Numbered from the stretch's first letter, positions 46,822 through 58,984 are shown. The stretch: 64,000 nucleotides of DNA from Annona cherimola (GCA_030490835.1 CM059972.1:18577764-18641763); one strand, 5' to 3'. The notes: a model not told the origin generated them from the sequence alone. Numbers and translations are program-made.

Positions 46822-49158
46822 CTTATATATTTTTTATTTACATTTACAATAATTATCAAGAGACAATAATGTTCATGTGGCTTGCTTGTGAAAAGGGCCG
46901 CGGTTCACGTAGAGCTGAGTTGAACCAGCTCAAATGGGATCCATTTGCACCATTTTAGGAGATCAATTTCATAAATTTTCTTTATTATAATTTATATAAT
47001 ACTACTGAAAATCATTTTAATAAAAAATTTACGTGGGCAACAAATAAAATAAGGATTTTAACATGTTTATGTTACTGTACTTTTTATGTCTCACTGATAT
47101 ACACTATTAAGTCAAATTAATATAATCTTAATTGAATCTAATATTTTAAGTTCAATGGTTGAAATGAATACAAAATGGAGCAAAAGGGGCCCACTTGTGA
47201 ACACTGCCCTTGTGATGATACGATCGTAGATATTTTAAGCTTTGAAATTATTTTTCTCACGATTCCTTATTAGGTTCACTAAGTAAGGTTGTTAAAAATT
47301 TCATTATTAGGCTCACTAATTGGACGGTGCAGATCATGAGGTCACAAGGCTTGTCATATGATGAATCTAACGAGCTTGTTCATGGAAACTGCTCTTCGAA
47401 TGCAGGCCCGTTAGGGCCCGTCCAAAGGATTGGGCTACGCCGGCTGCTGCCCGCTGTAATTTTTATTGGTTCAAAAGTTCCGTCTTTTCTTTTATATAGT
47501 TTATTTTTCCTTCCGATGTCTTCCGAAAAATCCCTTTATAAAATTATCTGAAAATTATTTTACATATCTTTTCCACTTTTAATTTTTCTCTGTTGAATTA
47601 CTTCATTTTTAAATTGAATTATGGATGCAACTTAGGTATGATACTTGTAGGTTCTGTTCGGTATCCTGAAATGGATAAGATAGGTTATTATTTTCTTTAT
47701 TTCTTTTTCTATGGAATTTTTTTATTTCTTATCTGTAGGATAGAATAGGTTTGAAATTTAAAAAAATAGTCAGCTAAATTAGGATAGGATAGGTCTGAAG
47801 GTCCAAGTACCCAGCATCGATTCGAATTAATAATACATAACCAATATATCTTTTATACAATATATCACATATTTAAAGATACAAAATACACCTTTATAAA
47901 TATAAAATCTTGTTTAATTTATTTGTCATTTAGTATATTTAATAAATACATTTTAAAATTATATTATTAGCATATTAATTATATGGAATAAGTAAAATTT
48001 ATAGTAGAACTATAATGTTCAAATATAATATAAAAATTATTTCAAATAACCAATTTTGAATCGAAATTGAAACTTACCCAATCTTAAAAAAAGGATAGGG
48101 GGATAGGGTAAGACTCGAGTTGACCCTATCAAAGAATAGAATATAATAAAATTTTTTGAAAATAAGGTAATGATCAAGTCCCCCTAGAATCGAATATACT
48201 CGACTAAGCTGCATTGCTAAATCAAATGAATCTTAGCCTCCTTATCTATTTTCCCGCTCTTACGAAAAATTAACTACAATTAGCTTAAAAGCAATGAGCT
48301 TTAATGATTTATTTTTTATGAATTTTTACATTTACAAGTTTCATAAACACAAAGGAGTTTAGCGTGGATTGAAATTCTTATATCTATGTTAAAACTCACT
48401 AACTTAATTATGGTAAAATACAAAGTATAAATTGTAAATAACAAATATACAAAAAAGTATTTTTGTGGTTTTGCTCTATTGAATGTACCATGTCGCAAAT
48501 CGTCAATTAGTAGATTAGTATCAGATAATAGAAATAGATATTCCATAAAATGGAAGTGATATGAACGGATATGATTCCATTTTAAATTGCCTCATTGGGT
48601 TATTTACTCGAATGAAAGGTTATTTTTTGAATTTTGGCGCCTTGAAGTGTCACATTAATTCCCGAATGAACCAGATGGATTAGAGTCTACCCACATGGAG
48701 ATCAAAGATAATTAATTAAAATGATAGCAAGTAGGATCTATGTGATTAAAGATTACCGAATTTTCTGACGAAAATTTGTAGGCATATATGTATGATTAAG
48801 TACTAAATTAAATGAACGCATGCTAATCAATTAACTAGGTGCTCCAAAAGTGAGCAACAAGTTCGTATTTATAATTAACAGTAATAACTAAGTGCCACAA
48901 ATGGAGATTCCGTAGATTCCAGATTTCAAACTGTACAAAAAGCTATTTATTATTGTTATTTCCATGAGAAAAATCACGCCAAAAAAATAAAATTTTATTT
49001 ATCAAGGAATGGAGTTTATCGCTCTTCATGCACATGCAAATATCTCGATTAATGCCTATCAGGCAGTGCCTGGTTGATGATGCTGTTGTCTGCCATGCTA
49101 CAAACTAGTGTTTGTGTGTCGGTGGCTGTGCTGCCCTTGTGAGGTTTGTTTTCTCGTT
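46822..49158. other. A+T-rich intergenic DNA, no gene recognised
   Basis: A GC-richer patch at 47310-47480 carries a 74-codon frame with no domain. Around 47690-48140 the words ggataggataggtctgaagg and ggggatagggtaagactcga look like paired ends of an old DNA element, but they do not align well. Confidence 0.4.
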
Positions 49159-49161
49159 TTA

Positions 49162-49443
49162 GAGTGTGTTTGGCAATTGGTATAAAATGTCAAGTTAAAA
49201 CTTTTCAATCTAAAACTTTTCACTCTCCACAGTTATCATATTTTTTAATAATTTTTTTTACATTTTCCTATACAACTACCCTACTTTTCAATCATTTCTA
49301 CACAATTACCCATACAACGAACCTATCTATTTTAACTTTATCCTCTTTACTACCCATTATTACCCCTATCATATCACATAATTTGACAACTTTTATTTTC
49401 CAAAATTTTTCACAAATTTTTTTATTAATTTCCAAACACACCC
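49162..49443 (-). mobile_element. Tourist-like MITE, best copy with TTA duplication (282 bp)
   Basis: TTA at 49159-49161 and 49444-49446 flanks terminal repeats gagtgtgtttggcaa and tttccaaacacaccc. The core cccctatcatatcacataat and ttctacacaattacccatac matches other inverted copies closely. Confidence 0.8.
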
Positions 49444-49446
49444 TTA

Positions 49447-50533
49447 GATTGGAGTTTTGTCCGAATTGATAGGTGAAACATGTTCTCTCCACGTTGAAAT
49501 GATAAAAATGTTTCATATAAATTAAGATATATATAAATATATACGAATAAGTAATTGAGGCTAACTTAGGAATATAATAGGTTGAATCTGAAATTAAGTG
49601 GACGTTAATTTATCTCACATGCTATTAGCTCTTAGTTGTTAGTGTAGTTTTTAAAATAATTTAGAAAGTCAAAAGTCAAACCCAAAGTGGAAGAACTTAA
49701 TTTAAGTACAAGGGGGAAAATAAATAGAATAAAGAATAGAAATGGTAAAACCATGCATGTTACGTGTAGCATACAGTACATATGGATTGAGGAGTAATTA
49801 AATTCAGCTGATCTGTCAATATTCAATCCTAATTAATCATCCATTTTTTATTTACTATATTTTCAAGTTACATCATTTTCAACGGTTGACGCTTTCCAAT
49901 CTTAGTTGTCCACCGACATAAGGGGTCAATATTTTATTTGAAATGAAGACTAATCAAATCACAACCAGAAAAAAATAGATTATTTCTATTTACTTCCCAC
50001 AATTTTAACAAATTTACAAATTTAATCCTACCGATTGATTTCACAAATTTATCTTCATTTACAGACATTCTTTATTTTTATTTTTTGTTTTATTTTTTTG
50101 ACTAAAGACATTCTTTAATTCGCGGCAACACTCTACCATCAATTTTTGGGCTGGAATTTGGAGCCTATTTAGTCACAGGCAAAGCCATATAATGAGGTAT
50201 TTGCATAAAATCTAAATGGCAACTGGGTCGAGTAAAATGGGATATTTAAAAAAATTTATTATTATTAGTATAATGCAGAAGCCTTATCAACCGCGATCGG
50301 TACAAGTAGTTTTTCGGATAAATATTGCAAAAACGCAAAATGATGAGAAGGTAAGCGCAAATAGACTAAAATTAACAAACAGCTTATATAGCCTTGACGG
50401 CGGCATTCGCACCATCTTGACACAAGCGTTGGATGACATTGCATCGTTGCCAGTTAATCATCCATTTCAAGGCAACCTTTTTTTTTTTTTTTTTGTGTGT
50501 CTGTGTGAAGTAAAACAAGGCAACCTGTTGGAC
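49447..50533. other. A+T-rich intergenic DNA
   Basis: A 133-codon frame at 50216-50617 shows no domain and runs into the foldback below. It is not supported as a gene. Confidence 0.45.
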
Positions 50534-51440
50534 GGCTCGCAAAATGCCGAATATACCCACCAACTTTCAATAATTTTTAGGTCAAATTCCATATATACTC
50601 ATAAATTTTACATCTAATTTCACTAGTGTTCTTGAATTAAAAATTGCACATGTACCCACGTATTTCGGCTAAAATTCCACTTATACTCATGCCGTTATTA
50701 ATTCATTAAAGGGGCTAAAATTTTCCAAATTATAATATAATTTGAGACTAGTTTGCTCAAAACTAAAAATTTACTTTCAAATAATTTTATAGTTGTAAAA
50801 GTGCTAAAATTTCATATAAATATAAATTTTTAGCATTAAAACCATGATTAGGTATCGGCATTTTTGTCATTTTATAGGGTTGCTAATGGCCGTTTTAATG
50901 GATCTTTAATGGTATAGGTATAAGTCGAATTTAGGCAAAATAGGTAGAGGTATATATGGAATTTTTGAAAATTCATGAGTAAAAAAGGAATTAGAGGTAA
51001 AATTTGTGTGCATATATGGGATTTGCCATAATTTCTACCTGTTTATTTTGCTCAAAATATCATTTACACGCACTGTCGAGAACCTATTAAAAAGGTTAGT
51101 AGCTTGTGTATGAAATGAGAAATTAAAATTGCTTATACCCTAGTTCCTACCTTAACCTGCAATTCATAATCTTAAACCTCAATTTCAATTCAGAATAAAA
51201 ATTAAGGCTCAGAAGGAAATTAGGACAGAAATTAGCCCATGCGCAGTTTCATCATTTCGTATAACGGCCCTTCTTAACAATGTGGATATAAATGGAATTT
51301 TGCTTAAAATATATGAATATGGGAGATTATTAAAAATTTTACGTAAAATACATGAATTATGAAAAAATTTTAAAATTTCGAGAACATATGAATGCGACGC
51401 AAACTTGTGGGTATATTTAGGATTTGCCCGGTAATATGGA
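50534..51440. repeat. Outer foldback element, split by an inner one
   Basis: The left piece has gcaaaatgccgaatataccc followed by accaactttcaataattt. The right end, read inverted, has gggcaaatcctaaatatacc followed by cacaagtttg, as terminal repeats. The related element at 50580-51027 lies within it. The right arm continues through 51210-51440 (ttaggacagaaattagccca to gggtatatttaggatttgcc). Confidence 0.5.
50580..51027. mobile_element. Inner long inverted-repeat element with 9-10-bp target duplication
   Basis: The left end ggtcaaattccatatatact and right end tatatgggatttgcc are inverse, and the matching continues about 120 bp inward (aaattttacatctaatttc against ggaattagaggtaaaattt). Flanks ATAATTTTTA (50570-50579) and ATAATTTCTA (51028-51037) form a duplication with one mismatch, the size expected for Mutator-like elements. 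No transposase is encoded. Confidence 0.65.
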
Positions 51441-51995
51441 CCGAGCAGTCGATGCATGTATGCCGGGCATCGGTTCAAGCATTTTTTCTGTAATGGAATG
51501 GACGTGAGGTTATTTTAGGGGAGTGATATTGAGACCCACTGCATTCTTTCTTTTAATAATTAGACATTATGAAATAATAAGAGAACATAATGTCACGGTC
51601 TTCTCTGGGGAAGTGGACGAATCCTTGTTTGACATTAGCTGATCATTATTATTGCCCAACTTGAGATTCAAACCATAATTTCCGGGGGGAAGACTGGATA
51701 AGGTAGAGTAAAGTGGGGTCCAAATTCCTCATTGGTAGCATTAATTTAATACCATGAAATTATTTGTTTGATTATTTATGTTATAATGAAGACACAAAAG
51801 CAGAGAAACTGTCGAAATGTTTTGTCTTTGGTTGATGTGTGAATGCGTACCGTAACAGTATTAATTATATTGAGGGACTGAATTTTGCCATTGAGGAACA
51901 CCTTTTTTTTTTATTATTGTGAAATAGACGCCTCACAAAAAAAAAAAAAAAAAATCTCCTACAGCCCACACCCCAAATAAGCACGTAAGAAATGG
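51441..51995. other. Intergenic DNA
   Basis: Nothing recognised except an A-run of about 20 at 51937-51955. Confidence 0.5.
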
Positions 51996-52007
51996 AAAAA
52001 TAGTACA

Positions 52008-52230
52008 TCCAATTTCGCCACCAGGCATGTGGCACAATAGGCTCAAATGCCTTAACGTGATGGTTTCGAATCCCCGCAACTCTTGGGTGTTATTCCTTCC
52101 ACTTTGAGTTTGGGTTTTTATTGTTTCCTCTACGATGGTGTAGATGTATTATAAAAAAATCTATCCTTCATGTGAGGTTAAATGTGATTGATTGTAATAT
52201 CATATGTAAGAGTGTGTATATATACCAATA
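52008..52230 (+). mobile_element. tRNA-derived SINE (about 223 bp)
   Basis: An A-box-like tggcacaatagg (52030-52041) and a B-box-like ggtttcgaatcccc (52063-52076) sit at RNA polymerase III promoter spacing. An unrelated body of about 150 bp follows and ends before an A-rich tract. The flanks AAAAATAGTACA (51996-52007) and AAAAATAATACA (about 52231-52242) are an imperfect target duplication (11 of 12). It is older than the SINE at 39667. Confidence 0.65.
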
Positions 52231-52242
52231 AAAAATAATACA

Positions 52243-52587
52243 GTTAATTTTATTCAAATAATAATGCATGAATTAGGGAGTCTACCCTAATATTAACACC
52301 CATGTAATATAAATTGAAATGGTTGTAAATATATATATAAAAAAATAATAATATACGATGCTTACATAAAATTCATTGAGGAACGCTTCTATTATAATAC
52401 ATATTCTAGATATCTCATTAATACACCAAATGTCATTTAACTAATAAGTTATAATCCTTACTGATTTGTTCATAGATATACAAACCAGGAATTTCTGATT
52501 GGGATCTTATACTAAACAACAGTGAGGTTCCCACAACCAAAATCAGCCGTTAATGTTGCATTATAAGAAAATGGTAGTTATCTGGTA
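52243..52587. other. A+T-rich intergenic DNA
   Basis: No feature recognised between the SINE and the next inverted-repeat element. Confidence 0.5.
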
Positions 52588-52855
52588 CATTCGGATGCAC
52601 TAAGCTTCAGTACATTTATGTACAACAATTCCATTTTTTAAAATTTTAAAATTTATTATAAATTTTTTAATTTAAGTGTATTTAACATATGTATTAAATT
52701 TTACAATTTTTGAAGATTTATAGATTTTTTGAAATTTTTAAAAGTGGGGGTATTTTAGACATTTTAAATGACTAAAATATTCCATTTTTAAAAATCTAAA
52801 AAAATATCAATAAATCTCCAAAAATAGTAAAACTTTTCCTCTTTTATATCAACTC
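52588..52855. mobile_element. Inverted-repeat element related to 35362-35608
   Basis: The left end has cattcggatgcactaagctt and tcagtacatttatgtac, recalling the gtgcacc ends. Inside, aattttacaatttttgaaga and ggggtattttagacatttt are mirrored by aatattccatttttaaaaat and ccaaaaatagtaaaactttt. Confidence 0.45.
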
Positions 52856-53704
52856 CAACCAAATAAGAGAAGAAAATAACACTCTAACACCTACCAAGAA
52901 AATGATGCGTCCTAGGAGATTCAAACACTTGCTATTCGAAGAGAAGCCAATAGATGTTACCACCAACGTGAAAATCTAGTAGCAAAAATGGTAAACTTAA
53001 TACATATATTAAATACATTCAGATAGCAGGCCAATAAAAAAAAGATTAAGTAGAATAATTTTTAAAATTTACACATCAATCAAACATAAAAATAAATGCT
53101 TGCTAAATTTAAATGTTGTATGCTTTAATATATTATTTATTAAAGTAAACATTATTACTAAAAGAAAATATAAGTAAACATAGTGCAATTTTATTAAAAT
53201 CTATTAACGAAACATATCTCATTCCAAATGAATTTTGTAATTTAAAAAAAAATAAAAGTAGTTCCTATTAGTGATTCCAAAAGACTAAAAAACTACAATT
53301 ATGAGAGTTATATGGATATATATAAATGTCTCTGATTGATACTCATATTTTTGATATAGTTAATCATAAACAATGCGAGGATTTTGAAAGAAAGTGATAA
53401 TAAAATTTTGAAATTTGCTTTTAAATTTTAATAAATGAATATATGTAAGGTGAGTTGAGATTTTTCATGTCGGAACATGGTCAACTCATTTTAATCATCT
53501 TTTTGAATTAGAGTCAAAATTTCTAACCATCCCTGCATTGAGTTATGAAATGTTGGTTTTACCCAATCAAAAATAAATCGAGTCAAGAGCAAGTTAGGGG
53601 TCAACCCACTCCAACTAAGTTAGTTACTACTAACTAATAGCAAGGAAAGAAACCCTTGTATATTATAAACCTTTTAATTGCAACATTTAGAAATTAGAAT
53701 TAAA
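52856..53704. other. A+T-rich intergenic DNA
   Basis: No gene or clear repeat is supported. Confidence 0.5.
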
Positions 53705-53716
53705 TCTATCTTTTTT

Positions 53717-53834
53717 ATGGTGTCACAATGTCCACAACCCTAGAACTAGCTGCCACATGATTTTGAACGTTGGACCTCAAAAACTCATGCCTGTATGTGC
53801 AACCATTAGACTAAAGTTGTAGTCACAAATCAAT
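53717..53834 (-). mobile_element. tRNA-related SINE on the minus strand (about 118 bp)
   Basis: Read on the minus strand it shows tttagtctaatggttgcac (A-box region), then ggtccaacgttcaaaatcat (B-box region), and ends in a run of A. Direct repeats TCTATCTTTTTT at 53705-53716 and 53835-53846 are identical over 12 bp and include the tail. The B box is degenerate, so the tRNA link is moderate. Confidence 0.6.
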
Positions 53835-54049
53835 TCTATCTTTTTTTAAGCAACTAAGTTTTTAAACTTATACAACAAAATTTTAGTACCCAAAAATCAA
53901 ATCTTCTTGTAATGTTGGATCTACACTAGTATTGTTTTTTACTACACCATCAAATTCAACCTAATATTAGTCCATGTAATCATGTGGGTGTTGCACCATG
54001 TTTACACAAACATTCATGATGGTCACCACTTGGAATAATGTTTGGTGGG

Positions 54050-54235
54050 TTTTTGTATTTTGGACCTTCTAGGTTTGCGTATTTGTCTTTTAAACCCTAA
54101 AGTTTGCATATTTGCTTTTTAAATATCATAAGTTTAGATGTGTTATATTTTAGACCCTGCTATTCTACACTATTAAAAAACCTATGAAACAACCTTTTTC
54201 TTCAACTTAAACGACAAAAATATCACTCTTCTCGT
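54050..54235 (+). repeat. Single arm of the 41928 inverted-repeat element
   Basis: The words ttgtattttggaccttctag, then ccctaaagtttgcatatttg and actattaaaaaacctatg, match either arm of the element at 41928-42503 in order. No opposite arm follows before the copia element starts at 54872. Confidence 0.65.
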
Positions 54236-54871
54236 ACAGACGATGTATGACATTCGAGGATGAAATCTAAGAGGCAAGACTTCATCATGAGCCGAAGATC
54301 TCTACAACATGTGCGCTTAAACGATGCCATGAGCAAATCATTGCTCTCTAGTTGGTTGACCTCCATGAAACTTATGCCAATTTGGATTTTATAGTGGGCC
54401 CTTCTTAGCCGCATGTTTGTCACTACTGGAAATAGAGATGAAGGACAATTGACATGGCAGGTAACTTGGGATGGGTTTCGTAGTAGTTCAGCTAATGATG
54501 GCAGCGTTGGTGTAATGCATGGATCTCATAGAGGCAGTTGCAGTTGTTGGCTTTGTGCTCCAATCAATGGGAAGAGAAGTCGGTGAATTAGGCGAATCTA
54601 ATAGGGATTTCAAACTACATCAAGCAATGACTTCTTCTATTTGGATGCCGGACTTGGGAGCGGGGGCTACGCCGTGGAAGATTAGTTATGGTTTTCGGCA
54701 ATAGCGGCAAGGTAGGCATGGTTTCTATGCCGTTGACCTGATTAGGCTCCGATCAGCTGATTGGTGCTTGGTGGTAGAACCGCAAGTTATTAATGGGTTC
54801 TGATTTCACCAACCAAAATTGAAGAGGGGATTTTGTTGCCAATGTTGAGGAGGGAGATAACTATGATCTAT
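54236..54871. other. GC-richer segment after the orphan arm, possible captured gene fragment
   Basis: Composition changes abruptly to near-genic GC. Two short frames (54223-54423 minus, 54519-54704 plus) have no recognised domain. Its position beside one terminal arm and directly before the copia LTR makes a truncated Mutator-like element with captured sequence possible. Confidence 0.35.
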
Positions 54872-55209
54872 TGGAATTGGGTAATGTGGAAGCGTACCTA
54901 AATCTATCAATGTCATAGATTCCATGTGAAATGACAAGAACAATCTTACTGAGTGCAAAGTTTTCTCCTACAACACTTTCTCTCGTTAATACCGGCAGCC
55001 GATGGGCAATTACAAGTGTAAAAATTGTTTGTAGGAGGGACTCAGACTCCCCTACTTATGTAGAGCCTTCCTATCATGCTCAAATAGAAAGAGAATCAAC
55101 CACTAAAGAAATTGTCATATCCCAAAATATGCTAAACTATCACTTTTATGCGGAATCTAGGATTATATATTATATTAGGCAACTTTACAAGATCTTACAA
55201 GATCTAACA
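54872..55209 (-). repeat. 3' LTR of the copia element (338 bp)
   Basis: On the minus strand it runs from TGTTAGATC to CCCAATTCCA, i.e. TG...CA. It is preceded by a purine tract (ctaagtgggagat). TCTAT (54867-54871) would be the target duplication at this end. Confidence 0.8.
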
Positions 55210-55222
55210 ATCTCCCACTTAG
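55210..55222 (-). other. Polypurine tract of the copia element
   Basis: ctaagtgggagat on the minus strand lies directly before the 3' LTR, the place where plus-strand DNA synthesis is primed in LTR elements. The AGTGGGAGAT form is common in plant copia elements. Confidence 0.7.
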
Positions 55223-55699
55223 CCTAGTATATATATTTTTAAAAAATTATAAAAATAAAATTCCTAGATTCTGCATTTGAAAACTTCCGGATGAGTGCAC
55301 TTATTTTAAAAAATGCCTAGTCAGTGAATACGCAATTTCAACCTTTATACTTAAATTGAGAAAATCTGTTAATATAGATCATGATGGTTATATGCAATAT
55401 GTGCACATTTCCTTCCATGCATCATGATATTATCACATTTACTTAATCAAGTTCTTAATAGTGAATTTGCAATAATGTGATATATTTACAATAGTGCCCC
55501 ACTTTAATGTCAAATACACATATTCTTCTATTTCAACCACACATAATAGTTAACAAAATATAATAATGAAACGGTAAGAAAAATTAATTATCTATCATGA
55601 AATGTATATCCATTACATTAATAATTATCCCATACAAAAAGACCCATTTCTTTTACATGTCTTGAAAAATACTAGGCATCAGAGCCTTAGTCATGGGAT

Positions 55700-56440
55700 C
55701 AGCTATCACATCTTTACTGCCAATAAAACTAATGGATATAAGATTATCACTAATCCTTTCCTACAGTGATATGAACTTAGCATCAATATGCTTGTTAGCA
55801 CTAGTAATCCTTCTGTAATTGGAGAAACTAATCGCTGATAAATTGTTACAATACATTTTCAGAGGTCTAGAAATAGAATCTAAAACTTTAAGCCTTGAGA
55901 CGAATTTTCTCAACAACAATGCATGTGAGGATGCTTCATGACAACCAACAAACTTAGCTTCCATAGTAGAGTCAACAACACGATATTGTTTGCCGCTCTT
56001 CCATGAAACTGCTCCACCAGCTAATAGAAAAACATATCCAGATGTGGACCTTCTACTATCTAAGCAACCATCAGGGTGTGTTTGGGAAGTTGTAAAACTT
56101 TTGATGAAAATTTTTTTATATAAAAATTGTCAAATTAGTAGAAAATGATGTGATATTATAGGGATAATGATGAAGAGTAAAGAGAATAAATTTAAAATAA
56201 ATAGGTTAGTTGTATTAGTAGTTATGTAAAAATGATTGAAAATAGGGCTATTATACAGAAAAATGTGTAAAAAATAATTTAAAAAAGAATAGTTATGGAG
56301 AGTGAAAAATTTTAGATTGAAAAGTTTTAACTTAACAACTTGTGTAAATTACCAAACACACCCATAATCTGAATCTGTGTAACCGATTACCTCTAATTGA
56401 TCAGTTTCTTCATACGTGAGCATATAATTTTTAGTTCATT
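55700..56440 (-). pseudogene. copia RNase H segment, split by a MITE
   Basis: Before the MITE (higher coordinates) the minus strand reads VIGYTDSDY. After it the reading continues [40 protein letters not shown] and [17 protein letters not shown]. These are the conserved TDSDYAGC..D.RRSTSGY and TMEAE blocks of copia RNase H. A stop and frameshifts occur elsewhere. Confidence 0.85.
56074..56363 (+). mobile_element. Tourist-like MITE inside copia RNase H (290 bp)
   Basis: Perfect 12-bp terminal repeats gggtgtgtttgg and ccaaacacaccc. On the minus strand the host flanks are GATTAT and TGATGG, which fit a TAT duplication that has since lost two bases. The core gggataatgatgaagagtaa matches the family. 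Confidence 0.85.
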
Positions 56441-56559
56441 GAAGATATCACATTACTGTTTTCACTGCCTTCCAGTGTTTCATTCCTGGATTGCTTTGAT
56501 ATCTTCCAAGTAATCTCATTGCATAGCTAATATCAGGATGTGTGCATACTTAGGCATAC

Positions 56560-57540
56560 ATCATACTCCCAAGGGAAGAGGCATACGAGATGGACTTCAT
56601 TTCTTGCTTTTCAATCTTATTCTGTGAGCATTGATGCAAACTATATTTGTGACGGTTAAAGATTGACACTTCATATGCTTAGCAGTTCGACATACTAAAC
56701 CTTTCTAATACTTTCCCAATATAAGTCTGTTGTGACAACCCTAAAAGTCTTTTAGGTCTATTTCGTTGGACCTCAATTTCAATGACACATGATGTCTCAC
56801 CCATATCTTTCATATCAAAATGTTCATAAAGAAAACTCTTAGTATTATGTAAGAGACCGAAATCATTAGTGGCAAGCAAAATATCATCCACATACAAAAT
56901 CAGAAATATAAACTTGCTCCTACTCAACTTCAAATATATACATTGATCTCTAATGTTTTCTGTAAATTCGAAGGAAGTGATAACCTTATTAAACTTTAAA
57001 TACCACTGTCAGGAAGCTTGTTTAAGTCCATAAATGGATTTCTTTAATTTGCATACTAATGATTCCTTTTCTTCCATTTCAAAACCTTCTGGTTGTATCA
57101 TATATACCTCTTCTTTAAGATCCTCATTCAAAAAGGCTATTTTTACATCCATTTGGTGTAATTCCAAGTGAGACTAAGGCCATAATGATCCTGAGTGAAT
57201 CTTTTTTAGAAACTGTTGAAAATGTCTCTTTATAATCAATACCTTCCTTTTGAGTGAATCCTTTAACAACAAGTCTGGCCTTGTACCTTTCTACATTACC
57301 CTTAGGGTTTCGTTTGGTTTGAAAATCCACTTACAACCAACTGGTTTATACCTCTCAGGTAACGCAACAAGATCCCAAACTACGTTCTTGTATATGGATT
57401 TCATCTTATCTTTCATAGCATTGTCTCATGATTCATATCTTTCGTTATTAATGGCTTCTTTGAAAGTAAATGGATCATCTTCAATACTAGGATCATGAAT
57501 ACATTCTTCTAAATATACAATGTAGTCATCTAAAATAGCA
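56560..57540 (-). pseudogene. copia reverse transcriptase segment
   Basis: Blocks on the minus strand: KARLVVKGFTQKEGIDYKET (57270-57210), YGLKQAS followed by a stop (about 57040-57010), and the active site ILYVDDILLATND (56900-56862), then DMKDMGETSCVIEIEVQRNR. Several stops, including one directly after YGLKQAS, break the frame. Confidence 0.85.
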
Positions 57541-58800
57541 GGTCTTCTAACTCTTTAAGACCTTCTTGTTTTATTAATATGATCTACATTGTCATTATAA
57601 TAAATGTTATCTGGATTTAATGTAGGTTCATTGTTGACTTCTTCGGCAGGTTATACAACAATTTCTGGTTGTTGATCTATCAAGTCATGATCAACAATCT
57701 CAGTTCTTGCGTTTGTGATTGAGGTACATGGGAAAGGATTCCCAATCTCCTCAAACTTCACATCCGTGAAGTTGTGCTACCGCTATTCTTACCATTCTCA
57801 ATGAACCTAGCTATTCCAGTCTCAATGATTCTAGTAGTGTGAGATGAACAATAAAACCTAAACCCTTTAGACCATTCTGGATAACTAATAAAGAAACAAC
57901 TAATAGTTCTTGGGTATAGTTTCTTTTCTTGTGGGTTGTATATTCTTGCTTCTGCTTGACAACCTTAAATATGCATACGTCTCAAGTTGGGTTTCTTTCC
58001 CATCCATAACTCAAATGGAGTTTTAAGAACAGCCTTACTGGAAACTCTATTGAGGATATACATAGCAGTTTTCAAGGCTTTACTCCATAAAATTAAGAGT
58101 AATGATGAGTTGCTAATCATACTCCTTACATATCAATAAGAGTATGATTTCTCCTTTCAGTAACTTCATTTTGTTGGGGAGTTCCTGACATTTTATATTG
58201 AGGTTGAATGTTATTATTTTCTAGAAATCGAGCAAAAAGACCAGAGATTCAACCTAATCGACCATGTCTACCATAATATTCACCACCTCTATCAGATCTC
58301 ATGATTTTAATTTTTCTATCCAATTGATTTTCTACTAATCCTTTGTATGTTTTAAAAGCAATTAAGGAGTCGAATTTTTCATATAATAGAAAAATATATC
58401 CATAACGTGAAAAATCATCAATGAATGTGATAAAATATTTTTTACCTCCTATACCTGATAAAAATAGACCACGAATGTCAGTGTGAATCAATTCTAAGAG
58501 TCCCTCACTTTTTATGACATTCCTTTTCTAGGTTTTAACGAATTTTCCTTTAATACAATTGATACTGATGCCAAAATCAGTAAAATCTAGAGTAGGTAGC
58601 ACTCTATCTTTTACCAATCTTAACATTCTTTCCTTCGATATATGACCCAATTTATTATGCCATAATTTAGAGAAATTTTCATTAATTATACCATGTTTAA
58701 CACCAACAAACACATTCAAGGTAGATGAATCATAAATAAATGAGCAATCTGCATTTATATTGCTCATTTATTCAATATAAACTATTAACTAGTGTTCCGA
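57541..58800 (-). pseudogene. copia integrase segment with GAG-pre-integrase
   Basis: The pre-integrase block is LWHNKLGHISKERMLRLV (58672-58619). The catalytic core shows HTDIRGLFLSGIGGKKYFIT, FIDDFSRYGYIFLLYEK and MRSDRGGEYYGRHG (58488-58258). After a stop it continues NIQPQYKMSGTPQQNEVTER and RNHTL (58213-58140). The aspartates of the D,D,E triad region and the GTPQQN block are recognisable. Confidence 0.85.
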
Positions 58801-58984
58801 TACCAACTAAAATAGAATTTTTGAATAAGGAAAATTTTAAATTTGCAAAACTAAAAGAATAACACATTACATCAAGTTTTAGCAAAGAAATTAAATTTCT
58901 TGATATTATCATAACGTAAAAAAATCATGCAGTTCGAGAAAATGCCCTGTATCAAGGTGAAGCTTGCAATTCCCAACTGCTTTG

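Noticed and set aside
49146..49469. 107-codon open frame on the plus strand
   Set aside because: It coincides with a Tourist-like MITE. The same peptide-like pattern appears at the copy at 61960, so it reflects the repeat, not a gene.
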